This document shows, one piece after another, positions 28,837-38,499 of a stretch of 64,000 bases of DNA; position 1 is the first letter of the stretch, and each line of letters opens with the position of its first letter. Under the pieces are notes generated by a model that saw only the letters and a list, made by a program, of their open reading frames with translations, was not told the DNA's origin and made no database searches. The stretch spans positions 53,421-117,420 of the forward strand of contig CANQCS010000003.1 of the NCBI GenBank assembly GCA_947589745.1, in the 5' to 3' direction. A program made the translations under genes and the position numbers. This DNA comes from an uncultured Oscillospiraceae bacterium. GTDB taxonomy: Bacteria; Bacillota; Clostridia; Oscillospirales; Oscillospiraceae.

Positions 28837-30459
28837 TCACGCTGATTGCAGATAGGGTGTTACCGGCTGCAGATCGTACACCTGGGTAAACTGTCTCTTC
28901 CGCTCCGGAGTGAGATGGTGGCTGACCAAGATCAGCGTCAGGTCTGGGTTCGCCAGCAGGCTTTTTTCTACAATGTCCGCATTCTTCTGGTCCAATGCGC
29001 TGGTGCCCTCGTCCACCAGGAGGATGGAGCGGTGGTGGATCAGGGCGCGGGCGATGGCCACCCGCTGCTTCTGCCCGCCGGAGAGATTGCTGCCGTCCTC
29101 GCCCACCGGGGTGTCCAGACCCTCCGGCATGGCGGCAAGGTCCCCCGCGAGAGCGCTGTCCCGCAGAGCCTTTTCCATCTGCTCGTTGGTAAACGTCTCG
29201 CCCAAAGTGATGTTGTCCCGGATGGTGGAGTTGAAAAGGAACACGTTCTGTTCGATGTAACTCATCTGCCGCTGGAGCTGCTCTGGTGTAAAGTCGTGGG
29301 CGTCCGCGCCGTCAAAGCAGATGGTCCCGCTGTAATCCGGCAGCCAGCCCAGCAGGAGCTTCAATAGCGTGGACTTGCCGCACCCGGAGGGGCCGGTCAG
29401 AGCGTACTTGCCGCCCTTTTTGAAGGTGAGGGACAAACCCTCAAGGACAGGCTTCTCTTCGTATTGGAAGGTCAGGTCCTTCACGGTGATGGCGCTGTTG
29501 ACCTCGGGCAGGCCGCCGCTTTCTTTGTCCTGCCCACTGTCGCCGCGGACGGCGATCTTGTCAAAGTAAGGTTTCGTGGAGGAGAACGACAGCAGGTACT
29601 GAGCCAGGTTGCCGACGCCGTTGGAGAGGCTTCCGACCAGATTTCCCCCGCCCATCAGGGCGCCCTGGAGGATCACACCCCGGATGGAAAGCACACCGAT
29701 AAGTACATTTGTCAGCATCTGCATGACGATGTTGACGCACTCAAATCCCGCGCCGATAAACGCCTTCACATAGGTGAGTTTATATTTTGGCTTTTCAATT
29801 TGCTCACTGGCCTCCTTTGCGCCCTGGCGGAACCGTTGTTCCCGGCCAAAGGAGCGCAAGACATCATAGCCTGCCAGAATGTCTTTCAGCTTGCTTGTGG
29901 CCTTGGACTGCCCCGCTTCGCAGTCTGCACCCAACTTCTCCATGCGCTTCGTGAAAAGCTGCGGGACAAGCATCATCACGGCCACATTGGCCAGTGCCGC
30001 CACGAGCAATGACCAGTGGAGCGTCAAGAGGGCGATGGCGCTGAATATGACGTTGGCTGCGCAACCGACACACCGATAAAAGGGCTGCCATGCCAGTTCT
30101 TCTATCTGATTTACGTCGTTGGTGAACCAGGATAGGTACTCTCCCGTGTCCTTCCCGTGGAACTCCACATGGGACTTTTGAAGCAGAGTCGCCGTCATGT
30201 CCCGCCGGACCGCGTTGTTCATGTCCCGAATGGCGCGGCCCTGGAGAAGCTCATAGAGGCTGTCGACCCATAGGAGAATAAACCAAGAGCCCGTCAGTAT
30301 CAACTCCCAAAAGAAAAATCCCCGCAGATCAAGCTCAATGATGCTTTGAAAGGTCTGCATCATCAGAAGATTGTTCCCGATCTGCAGGGCGCTCACGATA
30401 AGCAGCATCAGGATCGCCGAAAGATTGGCGAACCAATATTTTTTGAGATAATAGCTCAT
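28837..30459 (-). CDS. ABC transporter, fused permease/ATP-binding protein
   Basis: Walker A LTGPSGCGKSTLLK, signature LSGGQKQRVAIARAL, Walker B ILLVDEGTSAL. Confidence 0.88.
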   Translation of the reverse strand: MSYYLKKYWFANLSAILMLLIVSALQIGNNLLMMQTFQSIIELDLRGFFFWELILTGSWFILLWVDSLYELLQGRAIRDMNNAVRRDMTATLLQKSHVEFHGKDTGEYLSWFTNDVNQIEELAWQPFYRCVGCAANVIFSAIALLTLHWSLLVAALANVAVMMLVPQLFTKRMEKLGADCEAGQSKATSKLKDILAGYDVLRSFGREQRFRQGAKEASEQIEKPKYKLTYVKAFIGAGFECVNIVMQMLTNVLIGVLSIRGVILQGALMGGGNLVGSLSNGVGNLAQYLLSFSSTKPYFDKIAVRGDSGQDKESGGLPEVNSAITVKDLTFQYEEKPVLEGLSLTFKKGGKYALTGPSGCGKSTLLKLLLGWLPDYSGTICFDGADAHDFTPEQLQRQMSYIEQNVFLFNSTIRDNITLGETFTNEQMEKALRDSALAGDLAAMPEGLDTPVGEDGSNLSGGQKQRVAIARALIHHRSILLVDEGTSALDQKNADIVEKSLLANPDLTLILVSHHLTPERKRQFTQVYDLQPVTPYLQSA

Positions 30460-30475
30460 TTTGATCACTCCTTTT

Positions 30476-31369
30476 TCATTCAGATACTTGTTTTGCATCT
30501 TCCCATTTTTCGCCCGGCCCAAAGAGAGGCATTGGGGAGTACAGCTTCAGATAATTGGACTCGGACTGCATCAGCGTCCGGGTAAGCAGCAGGAAAGGGA
30601 TCAGCTTCCATGGCTCTGAAACCTCATAGACATTAGTTTCGCCATCCTCCAATTCAAGCTCCATGGAGGACACCAATCTCAACTCCGCCAGCGCATTCAG
30701 CAGCTCTTCCGCAGCTTCCCGCGCCATGTTCAGATGCTTCGTCACAACGCTTGTAGAGAACCAGCCTATTTTCCGGTTATAAATGTATTCCATCAGTTCC
30801 AGACACCCCGGCCTTGCCAGGACCGCGAAAAGCTTTCGGTATTCCTCCTTGGGTGACAGCCATTGCCCCCAACCGCCTTGGGGCCTGGGCCAGAGCGTCA
30901 CAAAGGACAGGTCTTCGGCGTGAACGTCAAAGAAGATGCCGCCCTCTGCCGCGATCTGCGAAAGCTGCAAGAGTTCGCTGCCATCACCATAGGCGAATCT
31001 GCACGTCTCGGGATAGTCTGTCATCGGCAGACTGATCCTGCCGTCCTCGTCCGGCACGAAGTATTGCTTAGACGACCAAACCAGCCGGCAGAACTGATCC
31101 AGCCGTTCCTTTGCGGGGAAACCCCGCAGCCACCGGCCTACTGCGTCCGCCGGGTCCTCCTGTTCCCTGCCCTCCATGCCAAAGAGGGCATCGATGGTCA
31201 CGCCCAGCTGCCTTGACAGCACCGGCAGCAGCTCCACATCCGGCGCGCCGCCCCTCTCCCATTTGCCCACGGCCTGGGAGGATACGCCCACCATTTTCCC
31301 CAACTGCTCTTGGGTAAGGCCCCGCTCTTTCCGCAGGGCCGCGATATTTTCGCTCAAAACACTTGACAT
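30476..31369 (-). CDS. XRE-family transcriptional regulator with C-terminal extension
   Basis: NIAALRKERGLTQEQLGKMVGVSSQAVGKWERGGAPDVELLPVLSRQLGVTIDALFG. Confidence 0.85.
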   Translation of the reverse strand: MSSVLSENIAALRKERGLTQEQLGKMVGVSSQAVGKWERGGAPDVELLPVLSRQLGVTIDALFGMEGREQEDPADAVGRWLRGFPAKERLDQFCRLVWSSKQYFVPDEDGRISLPMTDYPETCRFAYGDGSELLQLSQIAAEGGIFFDVHAEDLSFVTLWPRPQGGWGQWLSPKEEYRKLFAVLARPGCLELMEYIYNRKIGWFSTSVVTKHLNMAREAAEELLNALAELRLVSSMELELEDGETNVYEVSEPWKLIPFLLLTRTLMQSESNYLKLYSPMPLFGPGEKWEDAKQVSE

Positions 31370-31568
31370 CTCGAGCACCCTCCTTTTGTTTGCTGGTTGT
31401 ATTATAGCAAAAATAATGGTTGTATTCAATGGAGACGTTTTTTCATAAAAACAACCATAGGTTTCAAAACAAAACTACAAGGGGCATTTTGGGGCACGCC
31501 AACAGGCGCGCCGCTCTATGAGCGGTGGGCCTGCTTTCATGCGATCCTTCAATTTCTTTAAAAAAGTA

Positions 31569-32057
31569 TCAGTTTTCCTCTGCCATCCGTTCCAGCGGCG
31601 GGCCCTCCAATTGGTAGGTGTCCCACTCGTCCACCAGTTCCGCGTCCATGCTCTTGTAGAACCGGATGGCGGGCTCGTTCCACTTCAGACAGCTCCACTC
31701 CAATCTGGCGCAGTCCCGCTCCTTCACCAGCGCACACAGGTAGGCCATGGCCGCACGGCCCAGGCCCCTGCCCCGGTACTCCGGCAGGATGAACAGGTCC
31801 TCCAGATGGATGGCCGCACGGCCCCGGAAGGTGGAGAAGGTGTAGAAGAACACCGCGAAGCCCACCTCTTTCCCGTCCTCCAGGACGAACAGGGCCTCCG
31901 CCTGACGGCGGTCAAAGAGGGCCTTTTCCAGCATGGCCTCCGAAGCCACCACCTGCTCGGGCCGCTTCTCATAGACGGACAGGCACCGGATGAAGTCCAG
32001 CACCAGTCCCACATCCTCCCGCCGGGCGAAGCGGAAGGAGACATCAGGTCTTTCCAT
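31569..32057 (-). CDS. GNAT-family N-acetyltransferase
   Basis: FVLEDGKEVGFAVFFYTFSTFRGRAAIHLEDLFILPEYRGRGLGRAAMAYL. Confidence 0.88.
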   Translation of the reverse strand: MERPDVSFRFARREDVGLVLDFIRCLSVYEKRPEQVVASEAMLEKALFDRRQAEALFVLEDGKEVGFAVFFYTFSTFRGRAAIHLEDLFILPEYRGRGLGRAAMAYLCALVKERDCARLEWSCLKWNEPAIRFYKSMDAELVDEWDTYQLEGPPLERMAEEN

Positions 32058-32070
32058 ATGTACCTCCGTC

Positions 32071-32166
32071 TTATGCCAGCATCGGCAGGATCAGGCCCGC
32101 TAGCATCGACAGCACCAGCAGGGCGATGACGGCCCTGGAGATGATCTTGACCCACTTCTGATTCAT
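32071..32166 (-). CDS. 31-aa single-TM peptide (DUF4044/Prli42-like size and topology)
   Basis: MNQKWVKIISRAVIALLVLSMLAGLILPMLA; ATG overlaps end of DUF951 gene. Confidence 0.5.
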   Translation of the reverse strand: MNQKWVKIISRAVIALLVLSMLAGLILPMLA

Positions 32167-32354
32167 ATGGCATCCTCCTCGTTCAAAATCTTTTTGATCG
32201 CCTTTTCCACCTTGCTCCGGGGCAGCATCAGCTCGTGGCCGCAGCCCTCGCAACGCAGCTTGATATCCATTCCCACCCGCAGCACGGTCCACACCTTGCT
32301 GCCGCAGGGGTGCTGTTTTTTCAGCTCCACCTTCTGGCCCAATTTCAAGTCCAA
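32163..32354 (-). CDS. DUF951 domain-containing protein
   Basis: LKLGQKVELKKQHPCGSKVWTVLRVGMDIKLRCEGCGHELMLPRSKVEKAIKKI. Confidence 0.85.
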   Translation of the reverse strand: MDLKLGQKVELKKQHPCGSKVWTVLRVGMDIKLRCEGCGHELMLPRSKVEKAIKKILNEEDAI

Positions 32355-32438
32355 GCAAAAATCACCTCATATCTTCAACGGTCAAGCTCCCACACGCATA
32401 CACTGTCCTATCCAGAAACAAAAGGACGGTGTATCATT

Positions 32439-33320
32439 TTGCGAAGAGAACAATACTTGCCGGAGGGCTGCTCCCCCCAATTTCCCAGCCACCAGCCCCT
32501 GTCCGCGCTCCAGGAGGCCATGGAGCGGCAGACCATCCTGGAGGGCATGGCCCTCCGCTGCGACGCCAAGCGGGACCTGACGGTCAGCCTGGGCGGCTAT
32601 GAGGGCACCATCCCCCGCGCCGAGGCGGTCCACCCCTCTATCAGCGGTTCAGAGCGGGACATTGCCGTCCTTTCAAGGGTCGGCAAGCAAGTCTGCTTTA
32701 CAGTTACCAGCATCGACATCGACGGCGGCGGGCGGCCCCATCTGACGCTTTCCCGGCGGGCAGCCCAGGAGCAGGCCCTGGCGTGGCTGCTGGAGCACGC
32801 CGAGCCAGGCGGCGTCCTGCCCGCCCGGGTGACCCACCTGGAGCGGTTCGGTGCCTTTGTGGACCTGGGCTGCGGGGTGACGTCTCTCATCCCGCTGGAG
32901 AATATCTCGGTCTCCCGCATCCCCCACCCCTCGGCCCGGTTCCGGGTGGGGCAGGACATACTGGTCTGCGTCACAGACGTGGACCCGACTGCCAACCGTT
33001 TCTACTTAACACATAAGGAATTGCTAGGCACCTGGCTGGAGAACGCCGCCGCCTTCGCCCCCGGCGACACGGTGACGGGCATCGTCCGCAGCATCCGGGA
33101 CTACGGGGCCTTCATTGAGCTGACGCCCAACCTGTCCGGGCTGTCGGACTGGCGGGGGGACCTGTCCCCCGGCGACCGGGTGTCGGTATACATCAAGTCG
33201 ATCCGCCCGGAGGGGCGGAAGATCAAGCTCCAAGTGGTAGAAAATTTGGGTCCCGCCGGGACCCCAGAGGAGATACATTACTTTATCACCGACGGGGTGA
33301 TAAAGGGGTGGGAGTATTAG
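32439..33320 (+). CDS. S1 RNA-binding domain protein
   Basis: Two S1-like repeats (VLPARVTHLERFGAFVDLGCGVTSLIPLENIS; VTGIVRSIRDYGAFIELTPNLSGLSDW); TTG start assumed. Confidence 0.75.
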   Translation: MRREQYLPEGCSPQFPSHQPLSALQEAMERQTILEGMALRCDAKRDLTVSLGGYEGTIPRAEAVHPSISGSERDIAVLSRVGKQVCFTVTSIDIDGGGRPHLTLSRRAAQEQALAWLLEHAEPGGVLPARVTHLERFGAFVDLGCGVTSLIPLENISVSRIPHPSARFRVGQDILVCVTDVDPTANRFYLTHKELLGTWLENAAAFAPGDTVTGIVRSIRDYGAFIELTPNLSGLSDWRGDLSPGDRVSVYIKSIRPEGRKIKLQVVENLGPAGTPEEIHYFITDGVIKGWEY

Positions 33321-33332
33321 CCCTTCGGACTG

Positions 33333-33970
33333 GGGGCGTGGGGGGCTCCGCCCCCCACCGGGGTTGGTAGGGACCTTCGGTCCCTGCCGGCCCTGGGTTA
33401 CTTTTTGTGCAAACAAAAAGTAACCAAAAAATTGCTTAAGGGGCTGGCGCCCCTTAAGAATCCCTGGGGAGGACGGTTAAGGGCAGATAGATGGTGGAAC
33501 TAGGGGCCAGGGAAAGCATTCACCGGGGATGCTGTGTTGGTTTTTCCGTAGTCTTACTGCCGGTTGCTCCGTTCCACTACGCAATTGATAGATGTTTCGT
33601 TTTGAGCCGTATACGGAAATCTGTCCTGTGCGTAGTGGAACGGAGCAGAACGCAGTGGGACTACGGAAAACGACCAGCGCACCCAATGTCCGGTTTCGCC
33701 GCCCCAAGCGGCGAAACTTGCGCCGCAGAAGGATCTTCTTGGGGACATACTATCAGTAGCCGCTTCGCCTTTATACACGGGACCCGGCCCGGTTTAGACA
33801 AAACAGACCACAGGGGGAGCGCAAACCTAAACAAAAAATAAGGAAAGATTCTCAAGAAAACCATTCCTGGTTTTCTTGAGCGTGCTTTTGGGTACTTTTC
33901 CCACGGGGGAAGAGTACCCCAGGGCGTGGGGGCGGAGCCCCCACACCCCCGTGGGGCCGGAGGCCCCTAC
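33333..33970 (+). repeat. RPT-1 copy B (subtype I)
   Basis: Hairpin 33396-33425, hairpin 33435-33458, 41-nt inverted arms 33542-33582/33630-33670. Confidence 0.9.
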
Positions 33971-35265
33971 TCCCATTCTTCTTTGGGTTCTACCCACCCC
34001 TCGATATACGGTTTGACCGTACCAATCACCCTGGGGTCGCACACCGCGACAATGTCAATAGTCCCGGCGTAGTCCACCGCCTCCACTCGGGCCTCCCGGT
34101 ACAGGAGGTCCAGGAGATTCCCCTTGTCATACGGGAGGTGTAAGGTGACTCTCCTTGTCCCCTTATCCAACTTCTTGTCGATGGCCTTGAGAAGGTCCGA
34201 AAGCCCCTCTCCGGTCTTGGCGGAGATATTGACCTCCCCCTCCGCGTGGGGGCGCACCTCGCCCCAGTAGAGGTCCGACTTATTGTAGACCCGCAGGCAG
34301 GGTGTGCTCTCCGCCCCCAGCTCCCGGATCAGCTCATCCACGATCCTGGCCTGCTCCCGCCAGGCGGGATTGGAGATATCAATGACGTGGAGCAGCAGGT
34401 CCGCGTACTCCAGCTCCTCCAGAGTGGCCTTGAAAGCATCCACCAGCTGGTGGGGCAGCTTACGGATAAAGCCCACGGTGTCGGAGATCACCACATCCAG
34501 GGTGTCGCTGACAGTCAGCAGGCGGGTGGTGGTGTCCAGGGTGTCGAAGAGCCGGTCGTTGGCCGGAATGTCCGCCCCGGTGAGGGCGTTCAGGAGCGTG
34601 GACTTCCCGGCGTTGGTATAGCCCACGATGGCTACCACCGGGATCTCGTTCTTCATCCGCCGCTGGCGCTGGGTGCCACGGACCCGGCGCACCTCCTCCA
34701 GCTCCGCCTTCAGCTTGTCGATCTTTCGGTGGATGTGGCGGCGGTCCGTCTCCAGCTGGGTCTCGCCGGGGCCCTTTGAGCCGATGGGCCCCTTGCCGCT
34801 GGTGCCCGCCTGGCGCTCCAGATGGGTCCACATGCCGGTCAGCCGGGGAAGCAGATACTGATACTGGGCCAGCTCCACCTGGAGCCGTCCCTCCTTCGTC
34901 CTGGCCCGCTGGGCAAAGATGTCCAGAATGAGGCCGCTGCGGTCCAGGACCTGGACCCCCAGCTCCTCCGTGAGCACCCGCATCTGGGACGGGCTCAGGT
35001 CGTTGTCGAAGATGACCATGGTGGCCTCCTCGTTCTTTACCAGCTCCTTGATCTCAGCGACCTTGCCCTCCCCGATAAACGTACGGGGGTCTGGGGACTC
35101 CCGGTTTTGCAGCACCACGGCGGCGGTCTCTCCCCCGGCGGTGGTCACAAGGGCCTCCAGCTCCTCCATGGTCTCCTCGTCGGCGTTGTCCCGCTCGTCC
35201 AGCCGGGGGCTGGACAGGCCCGCCAGCACCGCCCGGTCTCTGGGTTTTTCTGCGATGTGTTCCAT
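33967..35265 (-). CDS. hflX: GTPase HflX
   Basis: GKGPIGSKGPGETQLETDRR...VAIVGYTNAGKSTLLNALT...DTVGFIRKLPHQLVDAFKATLEE. Confidence 0.95.
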   Translation of the reverse strand: MEHIAEKPRDRAVLAGLSSPRLDERDNADEETMEELEALVTTAGGETAAVVLQNRESPDPRTFIGEGKVAEIKELVKNEEATMVIFDNDLSPSQMRVLTEELGVQVLDRSGLILDIFAQRARTKEGRLQVELAQYQYLLPRLTGMWTHLERQAGTSGKGPIGSKGPGETQLETDRRHIHRKIDKLKAELEEVRRVRGTQRQRRMKNEIPVVAIVGYTNAGKSTLLNALTGADIPANDRLFDTLDTTTRLLTVSDTLDVVISDTVGFIRKLPHQLVDAFKATLEELEYADLLLHVIDISNPAWREQARIVDELIRELGAESTPCLRVYNKSDLYWGEVRPHAEGEVNISAKTGEGLSDLLKAIDKKLDKGTRRVTLHLPYDKGNLLDLLYREARVEAVDYAGTIDIVAVCDPRVIGTVKPYIEGWVEPKEEWE

Positions 35266-35317
35266 GCAACGATTTCCTTTGTTTTCTTCTATAGAACAAT
35301 ATTTTGTTACTAAAGTA

Positions 35318-36232
35318 TTACTTGTCATACCGCTCAAAGAAGCGGAAGCTCATGGGCCACACGCACCCGGCCACGAGGACCATGAGAAAATAGCGGATGG
35401 CGTTGGCCGCCTGATGCCCGCCGCAGAGGGCGTTCAGGGGCGACTTCAGCGCCATGCGCACCAGGAGGACCAGGGCCAGTCCCCCGGCCATCTTGATGGC
35501 CTGGCCCCACCAGGGCGCCCGGTTGGGGAACTGGAGCAGCTTGGTGTCAAATGTGTACACCACCAGCACCCCCGCGGTGGCGCCCAGGAGGGTATAGGAG
35601 TTCTTCACGGCCTCCGCCAGATTCTCCGGGTCCACGTCCGCCGGGAAGGGGCACAGCTCCATGAACAGCACAAAGGCCGCGCTGAGCCCCAGCATCCCGC
35701 CCAGAATCAGATACATCCGATTGGGGAACCATAGAGTGCTCTCGATCAGCGGGTACAGCAGAAATACCAGCGCCGTAGCCACCACCAGCGACACGCCCAC
35801 ATCCGCCGGAGTGTGGACCCCCAGGTACATCCGGGAGACGAGTACCAGCGCCGCCAGGGCGATACACACCACCCGCAGCCAGGTGCGCTCCGTGAACCGG
35901 GCCGTGCCGCCCAGATAGCCCACGGCGCTCTGAACGTGGCCGCTGGGGAAGCTGTAGCCCGTGGCCTCCGCCCGGGCGGATTCCACAATGGTGAAATCCG
36001 GGTCCCGGACCCACGGCCTGGGGATGCGGCAGACGATCTTCAGCCACTGGTTCACCAGCGTTCCCACGAACCCCACCGTCAGCAGGTAGTAGCCCTTTCG
36101 CTTGTCCACACACCAGAATACGAACAGCCCCGCCACCATGAAGAAGGTCTCCTCCCCCAGGTGTGTGACCAGGGACATGAACGTGTCCAGGACCGGAGTG
36201 CGCACGGACTCGAACCAGTAGAGCAGGGACAT
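35318..36232 (-). CDS. PAP2-family phosphatase
   Basis: KIVCRIPRPW...GYSFPSGHVQSAVGYLG...SRMYLGVHTPADV. Confidence 0.88.
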   Translation of the reverse strand: MSLLYWFESVRTPVLDTFMSLVTHLGEETFFMVAGLFVFWCVDKRKGYYLLTVGFVGTLVNQWLKIVCRIPRPWVRDPDFTIVESARAEATGYSFPSGHVQSAVGYLGGTARFTERTWLRVVCIALAALVLVSRMYLGVHTPADVGVSLVVATALVFLLYPLIESTLWFPNRMYLILGGMLGLSAAFVLFMELCPFPADVDPENLAEAVKNSYTLLGATAGVLVVYTFDTKLLQFPNRAPWWGQAIKMAGGLALVLLVRMALKSPLNALCGGHQAANAIRYFLMVLVAGCVWPMSFRFFERYDK

Positions 36233-36380
36233 GGCGGGGACCTCCTCGGCGGTAGTTTCCTGTTTCCCAGTATTATAGCCCGATTCGCGGAAATAAGCAA
36301 GCCCCAGCCTGGACAGCCGGGCAAAAAGTTCCGGCGCCGGCTGAGGCGGTATCTATTACTGTTCTCCCATTAGAAGTATC

Positions 36381-36470
36381 CCTCGTTACCGTGCGGGAAA
36401 TGTAAGTATCGCAGCGCTTTGAGAGCGATCGTAAAGTTCTTTTTGATACTTTTTCTTTCAAGAAAAAGTA
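36381..36470 (+). repeat. RPT-2 copy 6
   Basis: cgttaccgtgcgggaaatgtaagtatcgcagcgctttgagagcgatcgtaaagttctttttgatactttttctttcaagaaaaagta. Confidence 0.9.
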
Positions 36471-36632
36471 TGAGCCGGTTCGCCGCTGTTACCCTTTGTT
36501 ACCACATTTTCCCTGAACCGTCATGAATTATATCCTACTTCGTTACTGTTTGTTCACATTTTATTCACAAATATCTGGTACCGTGTACCGTACAGTCCCG
36601 GTGAGATCCCGGCCCGGAAAGGAGTCGCTTTC

Positions 36633-37661
36633 ATGCCCAGAACCCGCAGCCGCCATAGGCGCGGCATCCATATCCTCCCCCTGCTGCTGGCCGCCGTGGC
36701 ACTGGGTATCGGCCTGTTCGTCTACCTCCGCAGCGGCGCGGAGACGCCGCCCTATGAGCACAGTATCCAGGGCTCCGATACTTCCGATTCCGATGAAGTT
36801 CAGGCCCCGGACGCGGAGGACAACGGCGGCAGCGGTGAGACCGCTCCCCCGCCCCGGCCGGACCACGTGACCACCGCCTCCGGCATCGACTGCACCCTGA
36901 CGGAGCTGGGCGATGACGCCATCTACACCGGGGAGCTGCTGGTGGTGAGCAACGCCGTGCCCTTCCACTTCCCGGAGGAGCAGGAGTTGGTGAACGTGTA
37001 CGACAACAAGACCACCAGCTACTACGTGCGGGACATGGAGGTCTACCTGGCCCCGGTGGCCCTGGAGGCCCTCAACCGGATGATGGACGGCTTCATCGCC
37101 CAGGGCGGCAGCAAGACGGTGAACATGGTGGCGGGCCACCGGACAAAGGAGGTCCAGGAGCACCTCTTCGACCAGAGCAGCGACCTCAACGGTCTGGACC
37201 ACGCCCAGGAGTATGTGGCCCAGCCTGGGTGCAGCGAGCACCACACCGGCCTGGTGCTGGACCTACACCTCTTCTTCTCCGACGGCACCAGCGAGGACTA
37301 CGACGGCACCGGCGAGTACGCCTGGATCAACCAGCACTGCCAGGACTACGGCTTTGTGGTCCGCTATAGGGGGGACAAGCAGGCCATCACCGGCATCGCG
37401 GACGAGCCCTGGCACTTCCGATACGTGGGGCTGCCCCACGCCGCGGAGATGGTGGAGCAGGACCTGTGTCTGGAGGAATATATCGACTATCTGCGGGGCT
37501 TCACGTTTGAAGGGGAGCACCTGACCATCGAGTGCGGGGCCGGGACCTACGAGGTGTGGTATGAGAAGGGCACGGAGACCTACCTCCCGGACAGCGGGGA
37601 GTACTGGGTGTCCGGCAACAATATCGACGGCGTCATCGTCACCTGCAAGGTGAACGAATGA
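36633..37661 (+). CDS. D-alanyl-D-alanine carboxypeptidase (VanY/M15-like)
   Basis: VAGHRTKEVQEHLFDQ...AQPGCSEHHTGLVLDLHL...GIADEPWHFRYVG. Confidence 0.88.
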   Translation: MPRTRSRHRRGIHILPLLLAAVALGIGLFVYLRSGAETPPYEHSIQGSDTSDSDEVQAPDAEDNGGSGETAPPPRPDHVTTASGIDCTLTELGDDAIYTGELLVVSNAVPFHFPEEQELVNVYDNKTTSYYVRDMEVYLAPVALEALNRMMDGFIAQGGSKTVNMVAGHRTKEVQEHLFDQSSDLNGLDHAQEYVAQPGCSEHHTGLVLDLHLFFSDGTSEDYDGTGEYAWINQHCQDYGFVVRYRGDKQAITGIADEPWHFRYVGLPHAAEMVEQDLCLEEYIDYLRGFTFEGEHLTIECGAGTYEVWYEKGTETYLPDSGEYWVSGNNIDGVIVTCKVNE

Positions 37662-37685
37662 TACGGTTTTTTCATGAGAGCGCTC

Positions 37686-37778
37686 TATCGTTACCGGGCA
37701 AAAAATGAGGTGTCGCAGCGCTTTGGGAGCGATGGTAAAGTTCTTTTTGATACTTTTTCTTTCAAGAAAAAGTATCAA
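37686..37778 (+). repeat. RPT-2 copy 7
   Basis: tatcgttaccgggcaaaaaatgaggtgtcgcagcgctttgggagcgatggtaaagttctttttgatactttttctttcaagaaaaagtat. Confidence 0.9.
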
Positions 37779-37862
37779 TTGACTTTTTTGCCATATTTAG
37801 TATAATAGTTCCGGGACGGGTTTTCTTCCCGCCCCGGAATTTTTGTATGGGAGGCTTCTCGT

Positions 37863-38423
37863 ATGACCTATACTATGAAAGTCGCGGGCCTGGAGCGGGA
37901 GCTGCCGCTGTGCAAGGTCAGCGACGATCTGTACATCGGCGCGTTCATCATCTTCGGCGATGCGGAGCTGACGGTAGCCTGCGCCTCGGCGCTGCTGGAA
38001 AAGATCCCGGCGGACAGCTATGATTACATGCTGACGGCGGAGGCCAAGAGCATTCCTCTGATCCACGAGATGGCCCGTCAGTCCGGGGCCAAGAAGTATT
38101 TCATTGCCCGCAAGGGGTCCAAGGTGTACATGCCCGACCCCATCCACGTCTCGGTGCGGTCCATCACCACGCTGCGGCAGCAGGACCTGTTCCTGGGGGC
38201 GGACGACTGCGCCCTCATCAAGGGCAAGCGGATCCTCATTGTGGACGACGTGATCTCCACAGGCGAGAGCCTGCACGCCCTGGAGGAGCTGGTGAAGACG
38301 GCCGGCGGCATCGTCGCCGGCAAAGCGGCGATTCTGGCTGAGGGTGACGCCCTCAGCCGGCCGGACATCACTGTCTTGGCGCCCCTGCCGGTATTCAATC
38401 CTGACGGAACGGTTAAGGGCTGA
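37863..38423 (+). CDS. Phosphoribosyltransferase family protein (APRT-like)
   Basis: PRPP motif GKRILIVDDVISTGESLHALEELV. Confidence 0.75.
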   Translation: MTYTMKVAGLERELPLCKVSDDLYIGAFIIFGDAELTVACASALLEKIPADSYDYMLTAEAKSIPLIHEMARQSGAKKYFIARKGSKVYMPDPIHVSVRSITTLRQQDLFLGADDCALIKGKRILIVDDVISTGESLHALEELVKTAGGIVAGKAAILAEGDALSRPDITVLAPLPVFNPDGTVKG

Positions 38424-38499
38424 CCCCTGCGGGGTCAGCCTGGGAAAGCAGAGGGGCCTCGCGGCCCCTCTGCTTTCCTCTCCCCTCTTCACTGGGGGA

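Noticed and set aside
33554-33778. ORFs with similar peptides in RPT-1 copies (e.g. ..GASFAAWGGET..LRSAPFHYAQDRFPYTAxNETSINCVVERSNRQ at 33554-33778 and 60476-60754)
   Set aside because: Similarity follows the DNA repeat; reading frame shifts between copies (TGHWVRWSFSVVP versus TRTLVALVVFYVDG), other copies are not open, no RBS. Not coding.
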